Assembly: GCA_035529315.1 (NCBI GenBank)
Contig: DATKWZ010000034.1
Span: forward strand, 62,001-126,000
DNA length: 64,000 bases
Direction: 5' to 3'
Source of the DNA: Anaerolineae bacterium
Lineage (GTDB): Bacteria > Desulfobacterota > Desulfobacteria > Desulfobacterales > ETH-SRB1
Shown here: piece by piece, positions 17,551 to 26,970 of the stretch
Layout of the letters: every line of letters begins with the position of its first letter
Numbering within the stretch: the first letter of the stretch is position 1
Notes under the pieces: model-generated
Databases searched by the model: none
What the model was told of the DNA's origin: nothing
Seen by the model: the letters and a program-made list of their open reading frames with translations, nothing else
Position numbers and translations under genes: made by a program

Positions 17551-18336
17551 TCATACTATGTAGTAAATGGCCGGTCCTGCACCAAGCTCCGGTTTTCGAC
17601 GAATTGTATAGTTATTTTTCAATAATTTTCTGACTTCAGACTCAGAATCGTGAAGATCCCCAACAACTATTGCTCCGTTTGATGCTTCCGCACAGGCCGG
17701 CATTTTTCCAACAGCCAGCCTTTCAGCGCAAAGATTGCACTTTTCCACAACCCCTTTCATCCTTGTGGGGAATTCTTTGTTCTCCTCCTTGATAAAGGGA
17801 CGTGGATCTCTGAAATTAAAGCTTCTCGATCCGTAGGGGCATGCAGCCATGCAAAACCTGCACCCTATGCAGCGATGAAAGTCCATTAGAACAATTCCGT
17901 CCTCCCGCTTAAAGGTTGCCTTGGTCGGACAGGCTCTGACACATGCGGGTTTCTCGCAATGATTGCAAAGCACCAGGAATGGCAAATGTTTTACCCTGTC
18001 ATCAACAAATTCATGTTCCTGGTTTGTAAAGACATATTTAAATTCGTCAATCCATATCCACATGATTTCGTGTCTTTTGTTTGTATGCTTAGGGATATTA
18101 TGGATCTTGTTGCAAGCCTCAACAATCGGCCCGAGGTCCTCTTCAGACTCGTACTTTCTGGTATCTATAACCATAGCCCATCTTTTTGCTTTTAAAGCAG
18201 CTGGATTTTTCCGGATTTCAGCTTCACGCTTTTCGCTCTGTCCACCAGAAGCAAATGCATTTAGAACAGGCTTTGTCCCTAAACCAAGAGCTGAAATACC
18301 AGCTATTTTTAAGAAGCTTCTTCTGCTGTTTTCCAT
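17551..18336 (-). CDS. dsrO: DsrO, periplasmic iron-sulfur subunit with Tat signal
   Basis: A 261-residue ferredoxin-like protein. The N-terminus has a twin-arginine signal, SRRSFLKIAGISALGLG, so it is exported folded to the periplasm. Cysteine groups CNHCEKPACVRACP, CIGCRFCMAACPYG and CNLCAERL hold [4Fe-4S] clusters. It passes electrons between the DsrJ cytochrome and DsrP. Its ATG shares one base with the dsrJ stop (TAATG). The identification rests on both sequence and operon context. Confidence 0.96.
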   Translation of the reverse strand: MENSRRSFLKIAGISALGLGTKPVLNAFASGGQSEKREAEIRKNPAALKAKRWAMVIDTRKYESEEDLGPIVEACNKIHNIPKHTNKRHEIMWIWIDEFKYVFTNQEHEFVDDRVKHLPFLVLCNHCEKPACVRACPTKATFKREDGIVLMDFHRCIGCRFCMAACPYGSRSFNFRDPRPFIKEENKEFPTRMKGVVEKCNLCAERLAVGKMPACAEASNGAIVVGDLHDSESEVRKLLKNNYTIRRKPELGAGPAIYYIV

Positions 18337-18734
18337 TACTTCTTCTCCTTTGGCGGCTCAATATGACAAGTCCAGCAGTAAGGTCTTACCGATGCATAAT
18401 TGTGGCATTTATCACAAAAATCAGCCTTGCTGGAATGGCATCCAATACATGAATCATCTCCGCCGGCAAGACTCATATTAAAATTTTTGCCTGTTTTGCT
18501 CACATAAACCCTGCTGGCATTTCTTACAACAGCTTCTCTCCAGACATCAAGTATCTGCATGTGCTCTGCCTTCATAAACTCCTTTGGCTCAATGCATTCT
18601 TTTTCGAGTTTTGCCTTGTCGGTCAATTTTGGTTCAGGTACAGGAGATGCTTTCCCCATATTATACCAAAAAGGAAATGTAATAATCACAATAAAGATGA
18701 TTAAACCGGTGATTATCTTGTTTTTATCATTCAT
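18336..18734 (-). CDS. dsrJ: DsrJ, triheme cytochrome c
   Basis: A 132-residue periplasmic cytochrome anchored by an N-terminal helix (TGLIIFIVIITFPFW). Three CxxCH heme sites are visible: CIGCH, CDKCH and CWTCH. The conserved cysteine in KECIEP (C47), known in DsrJ as the unusual axial ligand of one heme, is present. I choose the ATG at 18734, 9 bases after GGAGG, over an in-frame GTG at 18743 that abuts the site. A 76-base gap separates it from dsrK, the only sizeable gap inside dsrMKJOP. Confidence 0.96.
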   Translation of the reverse strand: MNDKNKIITGLIIFIVIITFPFWYNMGKASPVPEPKLTDKAKLEKECIEPKEFMKAEHMQILDVWREAVVRNASRVYVSKTGKNFNMSLAGGDDSCIGCHSSKADFCDKCHNYASVRPYCWTCHIEPPKEKK

Positions 18735-18819
18735 CAACTTCACCCTCCATTAATGCTGAATCAGCCGTCCACTACCAGCCGGGAAAAGCAGGTCGCATAT
18801 AATATCCATCAGGATCGCT

Positions 18820-20442
18820 CTATTTGTCCGGTTTGCCCGGTGTTTCTTCTCCACGCAGGTTAACGGTTCTTTCCTTTTCTCCGGGCAAGATCAGGGCATT
18901 GGCCACCAGTTCATGTGTGCCTGTAACATCCACTTCCGGAACCCAGTACTTCATAAGAGGCGGAAGCACGGCCCTGTCAATTGCGCATATACAGGCCAGC
19001 ATGTTCACATCATGTTTATCATGAACATATTTTACGGCATTAGCCCTTGGCAGACCTCCGGCAAGCCGTAATTCCATATCTTCACTTGCATTCAGGCCGG
19101 ACCCGCTGCCGCAGCAGAATGTCTGCTCCTTTATGCAGTTTCTGGGCATGTCATAAAAATTATTGCACACATTTTTTATAACATACCTTGGCTCATCAAA
19201 CATCCCCATGCCCCTGGAAACATTACAGGAATCATGAAATGTAACCTTTAAATGATCGTTCCTGGAGGGATCAAGATCAAGCTTGCCGTGTTTGATAAGA
19301 TCTGCGGTAAACTCAACAATATGAACCATCTTGGTGGATTTGGCATTCTCGAACTTTGTGCCTGTTATCGGACTAACCGGTTCTTCGAGAAAATCGGCAG
19401 GCCCGTTCATGGTGCTCATGAACTGATTTATAACCCGCCACATATGTCCGCACTCTCCTCCGAGAATCCATTTTACTCCCAGCCTTTTGGCTTCAGCATA
19501 CATTTTTGCGTTAAGCCGTTTCATGGTTTCATTGGAAGTGAAAAGGCCAAAATTTCCGCCCTCAGAAGCATATGTGCTCCATGTAATATTAAGCCCGTAT
19601 TTTTCCTTTAAATAATGATGCAGTATCATATATCCCATACAGGTATATGTGCCGGGATCGCCAAACACATCTCCGGACGGGGTAATAAAAAGAATATCCG
19701 CGCCTTTTTTATTAAATTGAGGGTTTACTCTTACTCCTGTTATTTCTTCAATTTCATCTACAAAGAAATCAAGCATATCTTTAAATGCATGAGGCTGGAT
19801 TCCCATATGATTTCCTGTCCTGTAACAATTTGAAACAGGCGTCGCTATCCAGTCAATGTTAAGGCCAAGAAGATTGAGCAGCTCCCTGCCAAGCATGGTG
19901 ATTTCGGCAGTATCAATGCCGTATGGACAAAAGACCGAGCAGCGCCGGCATTCGGTACACTGGAAAAAATAGTACCACCACTCTTTTAAAACATCTAAAG
20001 TAAGTTTTCTCGCGCCTGCAAGCCTTCCGAGCATTTTCCCGAAGGTTGTAAAATCATTTCTATATACAGATCGTATAAGTTCGGCCCTGAGAACCGGCAT
20101 ATTTTTCGGGTCGCCTGTTCCGATAAAGAAGTGGCATTTGTCGGCGCATGCTCCGCACCGAACACAGATATCCATGAAAATCTTAAAGGACCTGAACCGC
20201 GCCAGCCGATCCTTCATCCCTTCATAAATTATCTCTTTCCAGTTTTCTGGAAGCAGCCAGTCCTCATGTTTAGGATTCCATTCCCTGGGGTAGGGGAGAC
20301 CAAGTGTTTCAACGCTTTTAGGTTTAGCGGCATAACAAAACATCCCGTCTCTAATTACCGTAGGGGTATCCATCCATCCGCTTTGTGGCGGATTATAATT
20401 AATTTTCGAAAATAATTCATCTGATTTGGGAAGTTCAGCCAT
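18820..20442 (-). CDS. dsrK: DsrK, HdrD-like cytoplasmic iron-sulfur subunit
   Basis: A 540-residue cytoplasmic subunit resembling HdrD of heterodisulfide reductase. Two [4Fe-4S] sites are visible (CVRCGACADKC and CTECRRCSVFCPYG). A C-terminal CCG-type site follows (HDSCNVSRG ... QTFCCGSGSG), which binds the catalytic special cluster. It is thought to reduce the DsrC trisulfide made by sulfite reductase. Its ATG shares one base with the dsrM stop (TAATG), so DsrM and DsrK are translated together. Confidence 0.97.
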   Translation of the reverse strand: MAELPKSDELFSKINYNPPQSGWMDTPTVIRDGMFCYAAKPKSVETLGLPYPREWNPKHEDWLLPENWKEIIYEGMKDRLARFRSFKIFMDICVRCGACADKCHFFIGTGDPKNMPVLRAELIRSVYRNDFTTFGKMLGRLAGARKLTLDVLKEWWYYFFQCTECRRCSVFCPYGIDTAEITMLGRELLNLLGLNIDWIATPVSNCYRTGNHMGIQPHAFKDMLDFFVDEIEEITGVRVNPQFNKKGADILFITPSGDVFGDPGTYTCMGYMILHHYLKEKYGLNITWSTYASEGGNFGLFTSNETMKRLNAKMYAEAKRLGVKWILGGECGHMWRVINQFMSTMNGPADFLEEPVSPITGTKFENAKSTKMVHIVEFTADLIKHGKLDLDPSRNDHLKVTFHDSCNVSRGMGMFDEPRYVIKNVCNNFYDMPRNCIKEQTFCCGSGSGLNASEDMELRLAGGLPRANAVKYVHDKHDVNMLACICAIDRAVLPPLMKYWVPEVDVTGTHELVANALILPGEKERTVNLRGEETPGKPDK

Positions 20443-21443
20443 TAGCTCTCCTTTTCCACTGGAAGTCCAGCTTCTATCATTTTTTCCCTGAAGTCATCTT
20501 CATACTCTTCGTATGTATGAACCTTGACAACGGGATTCCAGGGGTTGATATGTCTTTCAGCGCGGGTATTGTTCGGCAGATTCCTGGTAGGGCTCAAAAA
20601 CACACCTCCCATATGCATAAGTTTGCTGAAAGGGAAATATGCAAAAAGAACACTTACAAGAAACAGATGGACATAAAAAATACTTCCTATGCCATCAGGA
20701 ACAGTTGGATGAAGTGTTGCTAAACCCATTGCAAACTCTTTAACGCCTACGACGTTCACCTTTGTGAAATAACGCATGAGAATGCCGGTAATAGCTATGC
20801 TGATAATAAGGAAAAGTGGAAAAAAATCGGCAGCAAGGGAAATATATCTCACCTGCGGAATATAGATTCTTCTTAAAAATAGAAAGACTACAGATGCCAG
20901 AAGAACCGCGCCGGACAGGAAGAGCCCGGGCAATCCGACCTGGAAGAAACTATCGACATTTTCCAGCAACTGCAAACATGCAGGCACGGGCTCAAGAAAA
21001 AACCGCAGATGCCTTATCAGCACGGTAAGAAAAGAATAGTGGAATGCCAATGCCGCAAGCCACAACCACTTTTCCCATACATATGAGATTTTAGTTCCTT
21101 CATTCAATCTGCACTTGGTGTTCCTGAATAATGAGCGGAAAAAAAGTATTTCAAAAAACATCCGCACAATTACGCCGCCGGCAGTAAACGGGTTGTCTAT
21201 CTTGGAATGTTTGATCCAGGGGAGTGATTTCTGCTGACCGCATGTAGAGGGAATACGGAATGGAACAGGTGAATTCGCCCAGTCCATTACACGATATATA
21301 AACCCCACGATAAAGATGAGTACGGCTATATAAGGTATTATGATGCCAAAAAGAACCTGAAGTCCAGCCGCCTCAACTCCCACATAGGCTAACGAAATCA
21401 GCACAATAACCGCTATGAGGGAAAATAAGTACTTTACATTCAT
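20442..21443 (-). CDS. dsrM: DsrM, NarI-like membrane cytochrome b
   Basis: A 333-residue membrane protein with about six helices and a NarI-like heme b domain. Histidines in LAFHYSFLTVLIRHLRFF and in LHPTVPDG ... FYVHLFLVSVLFAYFPFSKLMHM are likely heme ligands. DsrM oxidises menaquinol and feeds electrons to DsrK. A GAGGT site precedes the ATG. Only 52 bases separate it from the upstream RsbRD-like gene and no terminator is seen there. Confidence 0.96.
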   Translation of the reverse strand: MNVKYLFSLIAVIVLISLAYVGVEAAGLQVLFGIIIPYIAVLIFIVGFIYRVMDWANSPVPFRIPSTCGQQKSLPWIKHSKIDNPFTAGGVIVRMFFEILFFRSLFRNTKCRLNEGTKISYVWEKWLWLAALAFHYSFLTVLIRHLRFFLEPVPACLQLLENVDSFFQVGLPGLFLSGAVLLASVVFLFLRRIYIPQVRYISLAADFFPLFLIISIAITGILMRYFTKVNVVGVKEFAMGLATLHPTVPDGIGSIFYVHLFLVSVLFAYFPFSKLMHMGGVFLSPTRNLPNNTRAERHINPWNPVVKVHTYEEYEDDFREKMIEAGLPVEKES

Positions 21444-21495
21444 TTAACATTACCTCGCTGTGTAGCCCAAAATATATTAAAATACGTATCTGAAA

Positions 21496-22026
21496 TTAAT
21501 CGCACGGTCTGTTATCTTCGATTTCGGTTACAAGGCCGGCCCTTTCAAATGCTCTGAAGGTTCTGTTTCTTTCATCGGTTGCCTTAATCGCGTAAATTTG
21601 TTCCCTGCATTTAATAAAAACATCAAAGGCCATTAATCCAAGTTCATCGATCTTTGACTCGAACAGCAACAACTCATTTAAAATCTTATTATCGCAAAGT
21701 TCTTTTTTTAAATTTTTTCTAATTGCTTGTTTCAAGGAAAAGATAAAGGCAACAGCTTGTGAGGGAGAAAACATTACCTGGACAGCTCTGATTTTGAGGA
21801 TGGGTTCCAAAAACGATGTTATTATTGTTTGATCCATTTTATTGATTAATTCATCAAATAGAGGCCCAATGCCCTGCGAAATGGTGTTTCCAACAGGATT
21901 GGCAAAAGGATCTTTCTGGTCCTTGAGAAACCGGGAGGTGTCGTGAGGATAAGTATTAACCACCATGTCAAACCATTGTTTAACAATTGCGGCTTTTTTT
22001 TGCTTCAGTAAATCGTTTAGCCTCAT
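21496..22026 (-). CDS. RsbRD N-terminal-domain protein preceding dsrM
   Basis: A 176-residue helical protein matching the RsbRD N-terminal (globin-like sensor) domain: LLKQKKAAIVKQWFDMVVNTYP at the start, then a helical bundle with FSPSQAVAFIFSLKQAIR. In RsbR proteins this domain senses signals for the stressosome, but here the STAS output domain is missing. A good promoter lies just upstream and no terminator separates it from dsrM, so it is probably the first gene of the dsr transcript. Proteins of this type are known beside dsrMKJOP in other sulfate reducers. The role is unproven. Confidence 0.85.
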   Translation of the reverse strand: MRLNDLLKQKKAAIVKQWFDMVVNTYPHDTSRFLKDQKDPFANPVGNTISQGIGPLFDELINKMDQTIITSFLEPILKIRAVQVMFSPSQAVAFIFSLKQAIRKNLKKELCDNKILNELLLFESKIDELGLMAFDVFIKCREQIYAIKATDERNRTFRAFERAGLVTEIEDNRPCD

Positions 22027-22096
22027 TCCCAGTATCGTTTCCTTATTAATATTAACACATGAAAATCAGCATATAAAGTTTGATTTTAAGGTTGAG

Positions 22097-22125
22097 CTTA
22101 TAAACAACCTGCAAAATTTTGTCAA
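22097..22125 (-). promoter_or_regulatory. Promoter of the rsbRD-dsrMKJOP operon
   Basis: On the minus strand, TTGACA (22125-22120), a 17-base spacer and TATAAG (22102-22097). The start would be near 22090, giving a leader of about 64 bases. This is one of the best sigma-70 matches in the window, consistent with constitutive high expression of the Dsr complex. Confidence 0.65.
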
Positions 22126-22272
22126 GAATAAAAGAAAGAAACAGCTTAAAAATATATTGTTAAATTTCAATTGACGATTGGTAAATTTTAGTTTTTAACA
22201 AAAATTTACGGTTCAATCTTAATCGTCCTCTAACCGTGAATCCTGAATCTCTGAAACGTGGAAGGAAAAGAT

Positions 22273-24978
22273 ATGACAGCATGCAAAAACAGTTTTGGAA
22301 CAAGGTCGATTCTCAACACATCTGATGGTCCTTTTGTATACTATGATCTGAAAAAAATTGCAGATTCGGGTTTTGCCGATATCGATTATTTTCCTTTTTG
22401 CATAAAGATACTTTTGGAAAACCTGCTCAGGAATGAAGACAATATTGTCGTGAATGCCGATGACGTAGAAAATATGGCAAGATGGAATCCAAAGGTTTCC
22501 GGAAACAATGAGGTTCCTTTCATGCCTGCCCGAATCCTGCTCCAGGATTTCACAGGGGTTCCGGCTCTTGTTGATATGGCTGCTATGCGAGATGCCGCAA
22601 ATCGCCTTAATATCGATCCCATGAAAATCAATCCTAACATCCCTGTTGAACTGGTAATTGATCACTCGGTTCAGGTTGACTCTTTCGGTTCTGCAAGATC
22701 CTTTGAGTATAATGTTAAAAAGGAGTTTCAACGTAATTCAGAGCGTTATGCCTTTTTGCGCTGGGGGCAGAAAAATTTTAAAAATTTTAATGTAGTGCCT
22801 CCGGCAACAGGCATTATTCATCAGGTTAACCTGGAATACCTGGCAAGGGTAATATTCATAAAGACAGAAAATGGGCAAAGGATCGCTTTCCCGGACAGCC
22901 TTGTCGGCCTTGATTCCCACACCACGATGATTAACGGAATCGGTGTGCTCGGTTGGGGTGTCGGCGGTATTGAGGCCGAGGCCGTGATGTTAGGCAACCC
23001 TTATTTTATGCTTACTCCACGGGTAGTCGGATGTTGCCTGGACAACACTCTTCCTGACGGAGCCACGGCCACAGATCTTGTGCTTACCATAACCGAGCTG
23101 CTTCGGAAAAAAGGGGTGGTCGGCAAATTTGTTGAATTCTACGGGCCAGGCGTAAGGAGCCTGAGCTGCGAAGATCGGGCGACAATATCCAATATGGCTC
23201 CAGAGTACGGAGCAACCATGGGTTTTTTCCCTGTAGATGATGAAACAATCAAGTACCTTCGTCTATCGGGTCGGTCACAAAAAAATATCGCCCTTGTTGA
23301 AAACTATTGCAGAGCCCAGGGCCTTTTCAGAACAGAGACAATGCCGGACCCGATTTACAACGATAGTATCCATCTGGATATGAGCGCTATAGAATCGAGC
23401 CTGGCAGGCCCAAAGCGTCCTCAGCAGCGGATCCCTCTTTTAAAAATGAAACAGTGTTTTATTAATGACTTTAAGGAATCATTTGCAAACATCAGTTCCC
23501 CAAATCAGCAAAGCGCAAAACCTGTTGAGATCAGAATTGATGGGGATACATTTAGTATTGACCACGGTTGTGTGGTTATAGCGGCAATAACAAGCTGTAC
23601 TAATACCTCAAATCCCTCGGCTATGGTTGGGGCAGGGCTGCTGGCAAAAAAGGCTGTTGAGCGCGGACTTTGTACTAGGCCATGGGTTAAAACCAGCCTG
23701 GCGCCCGGTTCCAGGGTGGTTACGGAATACCTTGAGAGTGCGGGGCTGATGCAATATCTTGATACGTTGCGCTTCAACCTCGTTGCCTATGGATGCGCGT
23801 CCTGTATCGGCAACAGCGGGCCCCTTCTGGAATCTGTGGCAAGTGCTATAAGGGAGCACAACCTCGTGGCTGCGTCTGTTATAAGCGGCAATCGTAATTT
23901 TGAAGGAAGGGTTTCTCCCCTGACCCGGGCCAACTTTCTTGCATCACCTCTACTGGTTGTTGCTTATGCCATTGCAGGGAGGGTGGACATTGATTTTGAA
24001 AAAGAACCCATATCGATTGATTCCAGCGGAAAGCCGGTATATTTGAGTGAAATATGGCCCGGCATGGAGGAGATTGAAAAGGTTGTTAAAAAGACCATAA
24101 AACCGGAAATATACAGAAAAGCATATGCAACGGCGTTTGAAGGATCAAGTCTGTGGCAATCGATTCCGACTCCTGAAGGAGCGATTTACAAATGGGATTC
24201 AAAATCAACCTATATTAAGGAGCCGCCTTTTTTTAAGAAAATAACGCGTGAGGTTTCAAAACTTCAGGATATCAAGGGAGCAAGGATTCTGGCTCTTCTT
24301 GGAGACAGCGTTACAACAGACCATATTTCACCTGCGGGCGCAATCCCTGCTGACGGTCCGGCAGGCGTATATCTTGCTAAGCATGGCGTAACGCCCTTGG
24401 ATTTTAATTCCTTTGGATCCCGGCGCGGAAACCATGAAGTTATGCTGCGGGGCGCATTCGGCAATATCCGTCTTCAAAACAGGCTTGTGCCCGGCATAGA
24501 GGGTGGATGGACCATCTGTTTGCCGGAAGGAAAAGAAATGTCTATCTATGAAGCAGCCATGCGGTATCAAAAGAAAAGGACGCCCCTGCTGATTATAGCC
24601 GGCAGCGACTACGGCACCGGTAGTTCTCGAGACTGGGCAGCCAAAGGAACGGCCTTGCTTGGAGTTAAAGCTGTAATTGCTGAAAGTTTCGAGCGCATAC
24701 ACAGGAGCAACCTTGTGTGCATGGGGATTTTGCCTCTTCAGTTCAAATCCGATGAAAATGCCGGATCGCTTGAACTGGATGGAACCGAACTATATAATAT
24801 AACAGGTATTGAAAACAAACTAAAACCCGGGGGGGAACTTTTGGTTTGCGCTGATCGGAAAGACGGCGAAAAGATCGAATTTATGGTTACTGCCAGGATC
24901 GACTCTCCAATAGAATTGAGTTATTACAGACATGGCGGAATACTGGCCTATGTTATGAGACGTCTGAAAACGGATTAA
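22273..24978 (+). CDS. acnA: Aconitate hydratase (AcnA/IRP type)
   Basis: A 901-residue [4Fe-4S] enzyme interconverting citrate and isocitrate. Cluster cysteines are in ITSCTNTSNPS and YGCASCIGNSG. DSHTTMINGIGVLGWGVGG, LGDSVTTDHISPAGAIP, SFGSRRGNHEVM and GSDYGTGSSRDWAAKGT are further active-site signatures across the first three domains and the swivelling domain 4. I use the ATG at 22273, which has AAGGAAAAG upstream, instead of a GTG at 22258. In sulfate reducers that oxidise acetate it may serve a TCA cycle. It is divergent from the dsr operon. An inverted repeat built on GGATTAAGG/CCTTAATCC follows the stop. Confidence 0.97.
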   Translation: MTACKNSFGTRSILNTSDGPFVYYDLKKIADSGFADIDYFPFCIKILLENLLRNEDNIVVNADDVENMARWNPKVSGNNEVPFMPARILLQDFTGVPALVDMAAMRDAANRLNIDPMKINPNIPVELVIDHSVQVDSFGSARSFEYNVKKEFQRNSERYAFLRWGQKNFKNFNVVPPATGIIHQVNLEYLARVIFIKTENGQRIAFPDSLVGLDSHTTMINGIGVLGWGVGGIEAEAVMLGNPYFMLTPRVVGCCLDNTLPDGATATDLVLTITELLRKKGVVGKFVEFYGPGVRSLSCEDRATISNMAPEYGATMGFFPVDDETIKYLRLSGRSQKNIALVENYCRAQGLFRTETMPDPIYNDSIHLDMSAIESSLAGPKRPQQRIPLLKMKQCFINDFKESFANISSPNQQSAKPVEIRIDGDTFSIDHGCVVIAAITSCTNTSNPSAMVGAGLLAKKAVERGLCTRPWVKTSLAPGSRVVTEYLESAGLMQYLDTLRFNLVAYGCASCIGNSGPLLESVASAIREHNLVAASVISGNRNFEGRVSPLTRANFLASPLLVVAYAIAGRVDIDFEKEPISIDSSGKPVYLSEIWPGMEEIEKVVKKTIKPEIYRKAYATAFEGSSLWQSIPTPEGAIYKWDSKSTYIKEPPFFKKITREVSKLQDIKGARILALLGDSVTTDHISPAGAIPADGPAGVYLAKHGVTPLDFNSFGSRRGNHEVMLRGAFGNIRLQNRLVPGIEGGWTICLPEGKEMSIYEAAMRYQKKRTPLLIIAGSDYGTGSSRDWAAKGTALLGVKAVIAESFERIHRSNLVCMGILPLQFKSDENAGSLELDGTELYNITGIENKLKPGGELLVCADRKDGEKIEFMVTARIDSPIELSYYRHGGILAYVMRRLKTD

Positions 24979-25025
24979 GGATTAATCCTTACCCCTTAAT
25001 CCTCTAATCCTTTTGTCCAGTTCCG

Positions 25026-25107
25026 GTCATTGCGAGGCACAAAGTGCCGCGGCAATCTTGTGGATTATTAACATGTTGTGAGATTGCTTCGCTTCGCTCG
25101 CAATGAC
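25026..25107. repeat. Dispersed palindromic repeat (GTCATTGCGAG family)
   Basis: The ends GTCATTGCGAG (25026-25036) and CTCGCAATGAC (25097-25107) are perfect inverted repeats, with inner GGCAATC and GATTGC also complementary. This is a MITE-like non-coding palindrome of a wording common in Desulfobacterota. It lies between convergent acnA and the hybrid kinase gene, and the 172-base gap holds no gene. Confidence 0.8.
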
Positions 25108-25150
25108 GATACTGGTGTTATAAAAAGTTCTCTGCACAAACAATCCTCTT

Positions 25151-26371
25151 TCAAGGATTTTGTTTTTTATGGGGAATCGGCGCAGTTTGTGAGAGCTGGC
25201 CGACAAGAGGGAGCTCTATTACAAAGCAAGCTCCTTTTTGTTTGTCACTGGCCACAAAGATATCACCATTATGTTTTTTGATGATTTCATGGCAAACACT
25301 TAAACCGAGCCCTGTGCCTTCATCTCTTTTTTTTGTGGTAAAAAGCGGTTCAAAAATCTTATGGAGATTTTTTTTGGGGATGCCAGGCCCGGTATCAAGG
25401 AAACTGATGCGTATTGTTTTTTTATCAAATTCGCTCTTAATGGTCAGCGTTCGCGTCTCCGCATCCATTTTCATTGCCTGGTGCGCATTATTGATCATGT
25501 TCAGAAATACTTGCTGGAGTTCGTAGAAGTCAGCCATTGTATTAGGCATATTATCTGCTAATTGTCTGACCACCTGAACGCTATCTACTCTGAAATCATA
25601 CTGTTTAAGGTCAAGGGTGCTTTCAATAACTTGATTGATCCGGATATATTCCAGTTTTGATTCCTCTTTTCTGGAAAATGAAAGCAGCTTTTTAACGATA
25701 TTTTTGCAAAGTAGAGAGTTTTTGTTTATTCTTTCCAGATAGTTTCGGATTATATCAGGTGAGCATTCTCTCGCAAGAAGAAGTTCTGAGAAACCAATGA
25801 CCGCGGCCAAGGGGTTGTTTAATTCATGGGCAACTCCGGACAAAAGTTGCCCGATAGCGGAAAATTTTTCCGACTGCATCAACTGTGCCTTGACAAACGC
25901 AAGCTGTTCTTTGGTTTTTCCCGCTCCCATTGCATTTCTTCGGCGTTTCACACCTTTGTAGAATGCTGCAATTAATTCAGCATTATCGAATGGTTTGTTA
26001 ATGTAATCATAAGCTCCAAATTTGAGAGCTCCTTTTGCTGATTCAAGATCTGAATGGGCTGTAACGATTAACACTTCCGTAGAAGGGCTCAATTGTTTTA
26101 TAGCTTTGAGCGATTCAATGCCTGACAGCCCGGGCATTTGCAGGTCCAATGAAATCACATCAAAATCCATGCCCTGTTGGATCTTTTCAATTGCTTTATC
26201 GCCACTTTTTACTGTGGTAACATCAAACTTTGATTTAAGCACTAAAGACATGGCCCGCAGAATGTTTGGCTCATCATCTGCCACCAAAACACGCGGCTTT
26301 TCCTCGCGCTTGTTGTTTTGATTTCCATTCTTTTGCAGCGGATTTATTTTCAACACCTTTTCATTCGGCAA
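25151..26371 (-). CDS. Response regulator-histidine kinase hybrid
   Basis: A 406-residue cytoplasmic signalling protein with the receiver domain first. Residues 26-145 are a REC domain (acidic ADDEP, phospho-acceptor D76 in SLDLQMPG, K126 in INKPF). A HisKA domain follows with H182 in GVAHELNNPLAA, and an ATPase domain with MINNAHQAM, LDTGPGIP and GTGLGLSV. No membrane segment or output domain is present, so it probably receives phosphate or a signal from another protein and relays it. The start is a TTG at 26371 with AGGAA upstream. The upstream gap carries a pair of CGTCA palindromes. Confidence 0.92.
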   Translation of the reverse strand: MPNEKVLKINPLQKNGNQNNKREEKPRVLVADDEPNILRAMSLVLKSKFDVTTVKSGDKAIEKIQQGMDFDVISLDLQMPGLSGIESLKAIKQLSPSTEVLIVTAHSDLESAKGALKFGAYDYINKPFDNAELIAAFYKGVKRRRNAMGAGKTKEQLAFVKAQLMQSEKFSAIGQLLSGVAHELNNPLAAVIGFSELLLARECSPDIIRNYLERINKNSLLCKNIVKKLLSFSRKEESKLEYIRINQVIESTLDLKQYDFRVDSVQVVRQLADNMPNTMADFYELQQVFLNMINNAHQAMKMDAETRTLTIKSEFDKKTIRISFLDTGPGIPKKNLHKIFEPLFTTKKRDEGTGLGLSVCHEIIKKHNGDIFVASDKQKGACFVIELPLVGQLSQTAPIPHKKQNP

Positions 26372-26577
26372 AATGTTTATTTCCTATTCTGGTTTATTCC
26401 CTCATCTGTGTTGCTTTTCTTGAACTCGAATTCCGCTTGAGCGGAAAAGGTTTTTCAAGGTTCCCGCTGTTTTTATTTGATAATAATACCAAAGAACAAA
26501 CATTAAAACAATACTTGAAATCACTTATGGGTTCAGCGTGTTGTATATTCCTTATTCTTCACCGCAAAATCCTGTTT

Positions 26578-26595
26578 TCGTCAAATAAATGACGA
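26578..26595. promoter_or_regulatory. Candidate operator palindrome, copy 1
   Basis: TCGTCA-AATAAA-TGACGA, a perfect 6-base inverted repeat with a 6-base spacer. An almost identical site is centred 83 bases away at 26661-26678. Both lie in the 599-base gap between the divergent hybrid kinase and acyltransferase genes. The regulator is unknown. Confidence 0.45.
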
Positions 26596-26660
26596 TATGA
26601 GTTCAGTGTTTTCTACATTTCCTATTATTCACAACAAAATATCACCACAAAGTCTTGTTT

Positions 26661-26678
26661 TCGTCAAATAAATGACGC
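26661..26678. promoter_or_regulatory. Candidate operator palindrome, copy 2
   Basis: TCGTCA-AATAAA-TGACGC, differing from copy 1 only in the last base. The flanks are also similar (CTTGTTTTCG before it), so it arose as a diverged tandem repeat of about 80 bases. The remainder of the 26372-26970 gap shows no gene. Confidence 0.45.
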
Positions 26679-26970
26679 GGCAGATGGGCAAAAGTATGCA
26701 CGTTTGCTAAGATTGATATAATTTATTTCGTTATATTTGTCTTGATATTCAAACACAGGGTTTTAAGCATGTTGCGCATCATATTGGTGTTAAATGCCTA
26801 TGAAACAGCAATTGGCGTAATGATAAATTTAAAATATCAGGAAGAGCAGCCCTTGTTTTGACTGTGCAATGAATCAGATCTTTCTTGGCATGTATTTTGA
26901 ATGAAGTGGAAAGTTTATTGGGTTTATAGGCATAATCATTAATTATAATAAATCGTAGGAGGTAATTATA

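Noticed and set aside
26884-26900. Sigma-54-like site TTGGCATG-TATT-TTGAA before the acyltransferase
   Set aside because: The essential GC of the -12 box is GA, and the ATG follows 70 bases later without other support.
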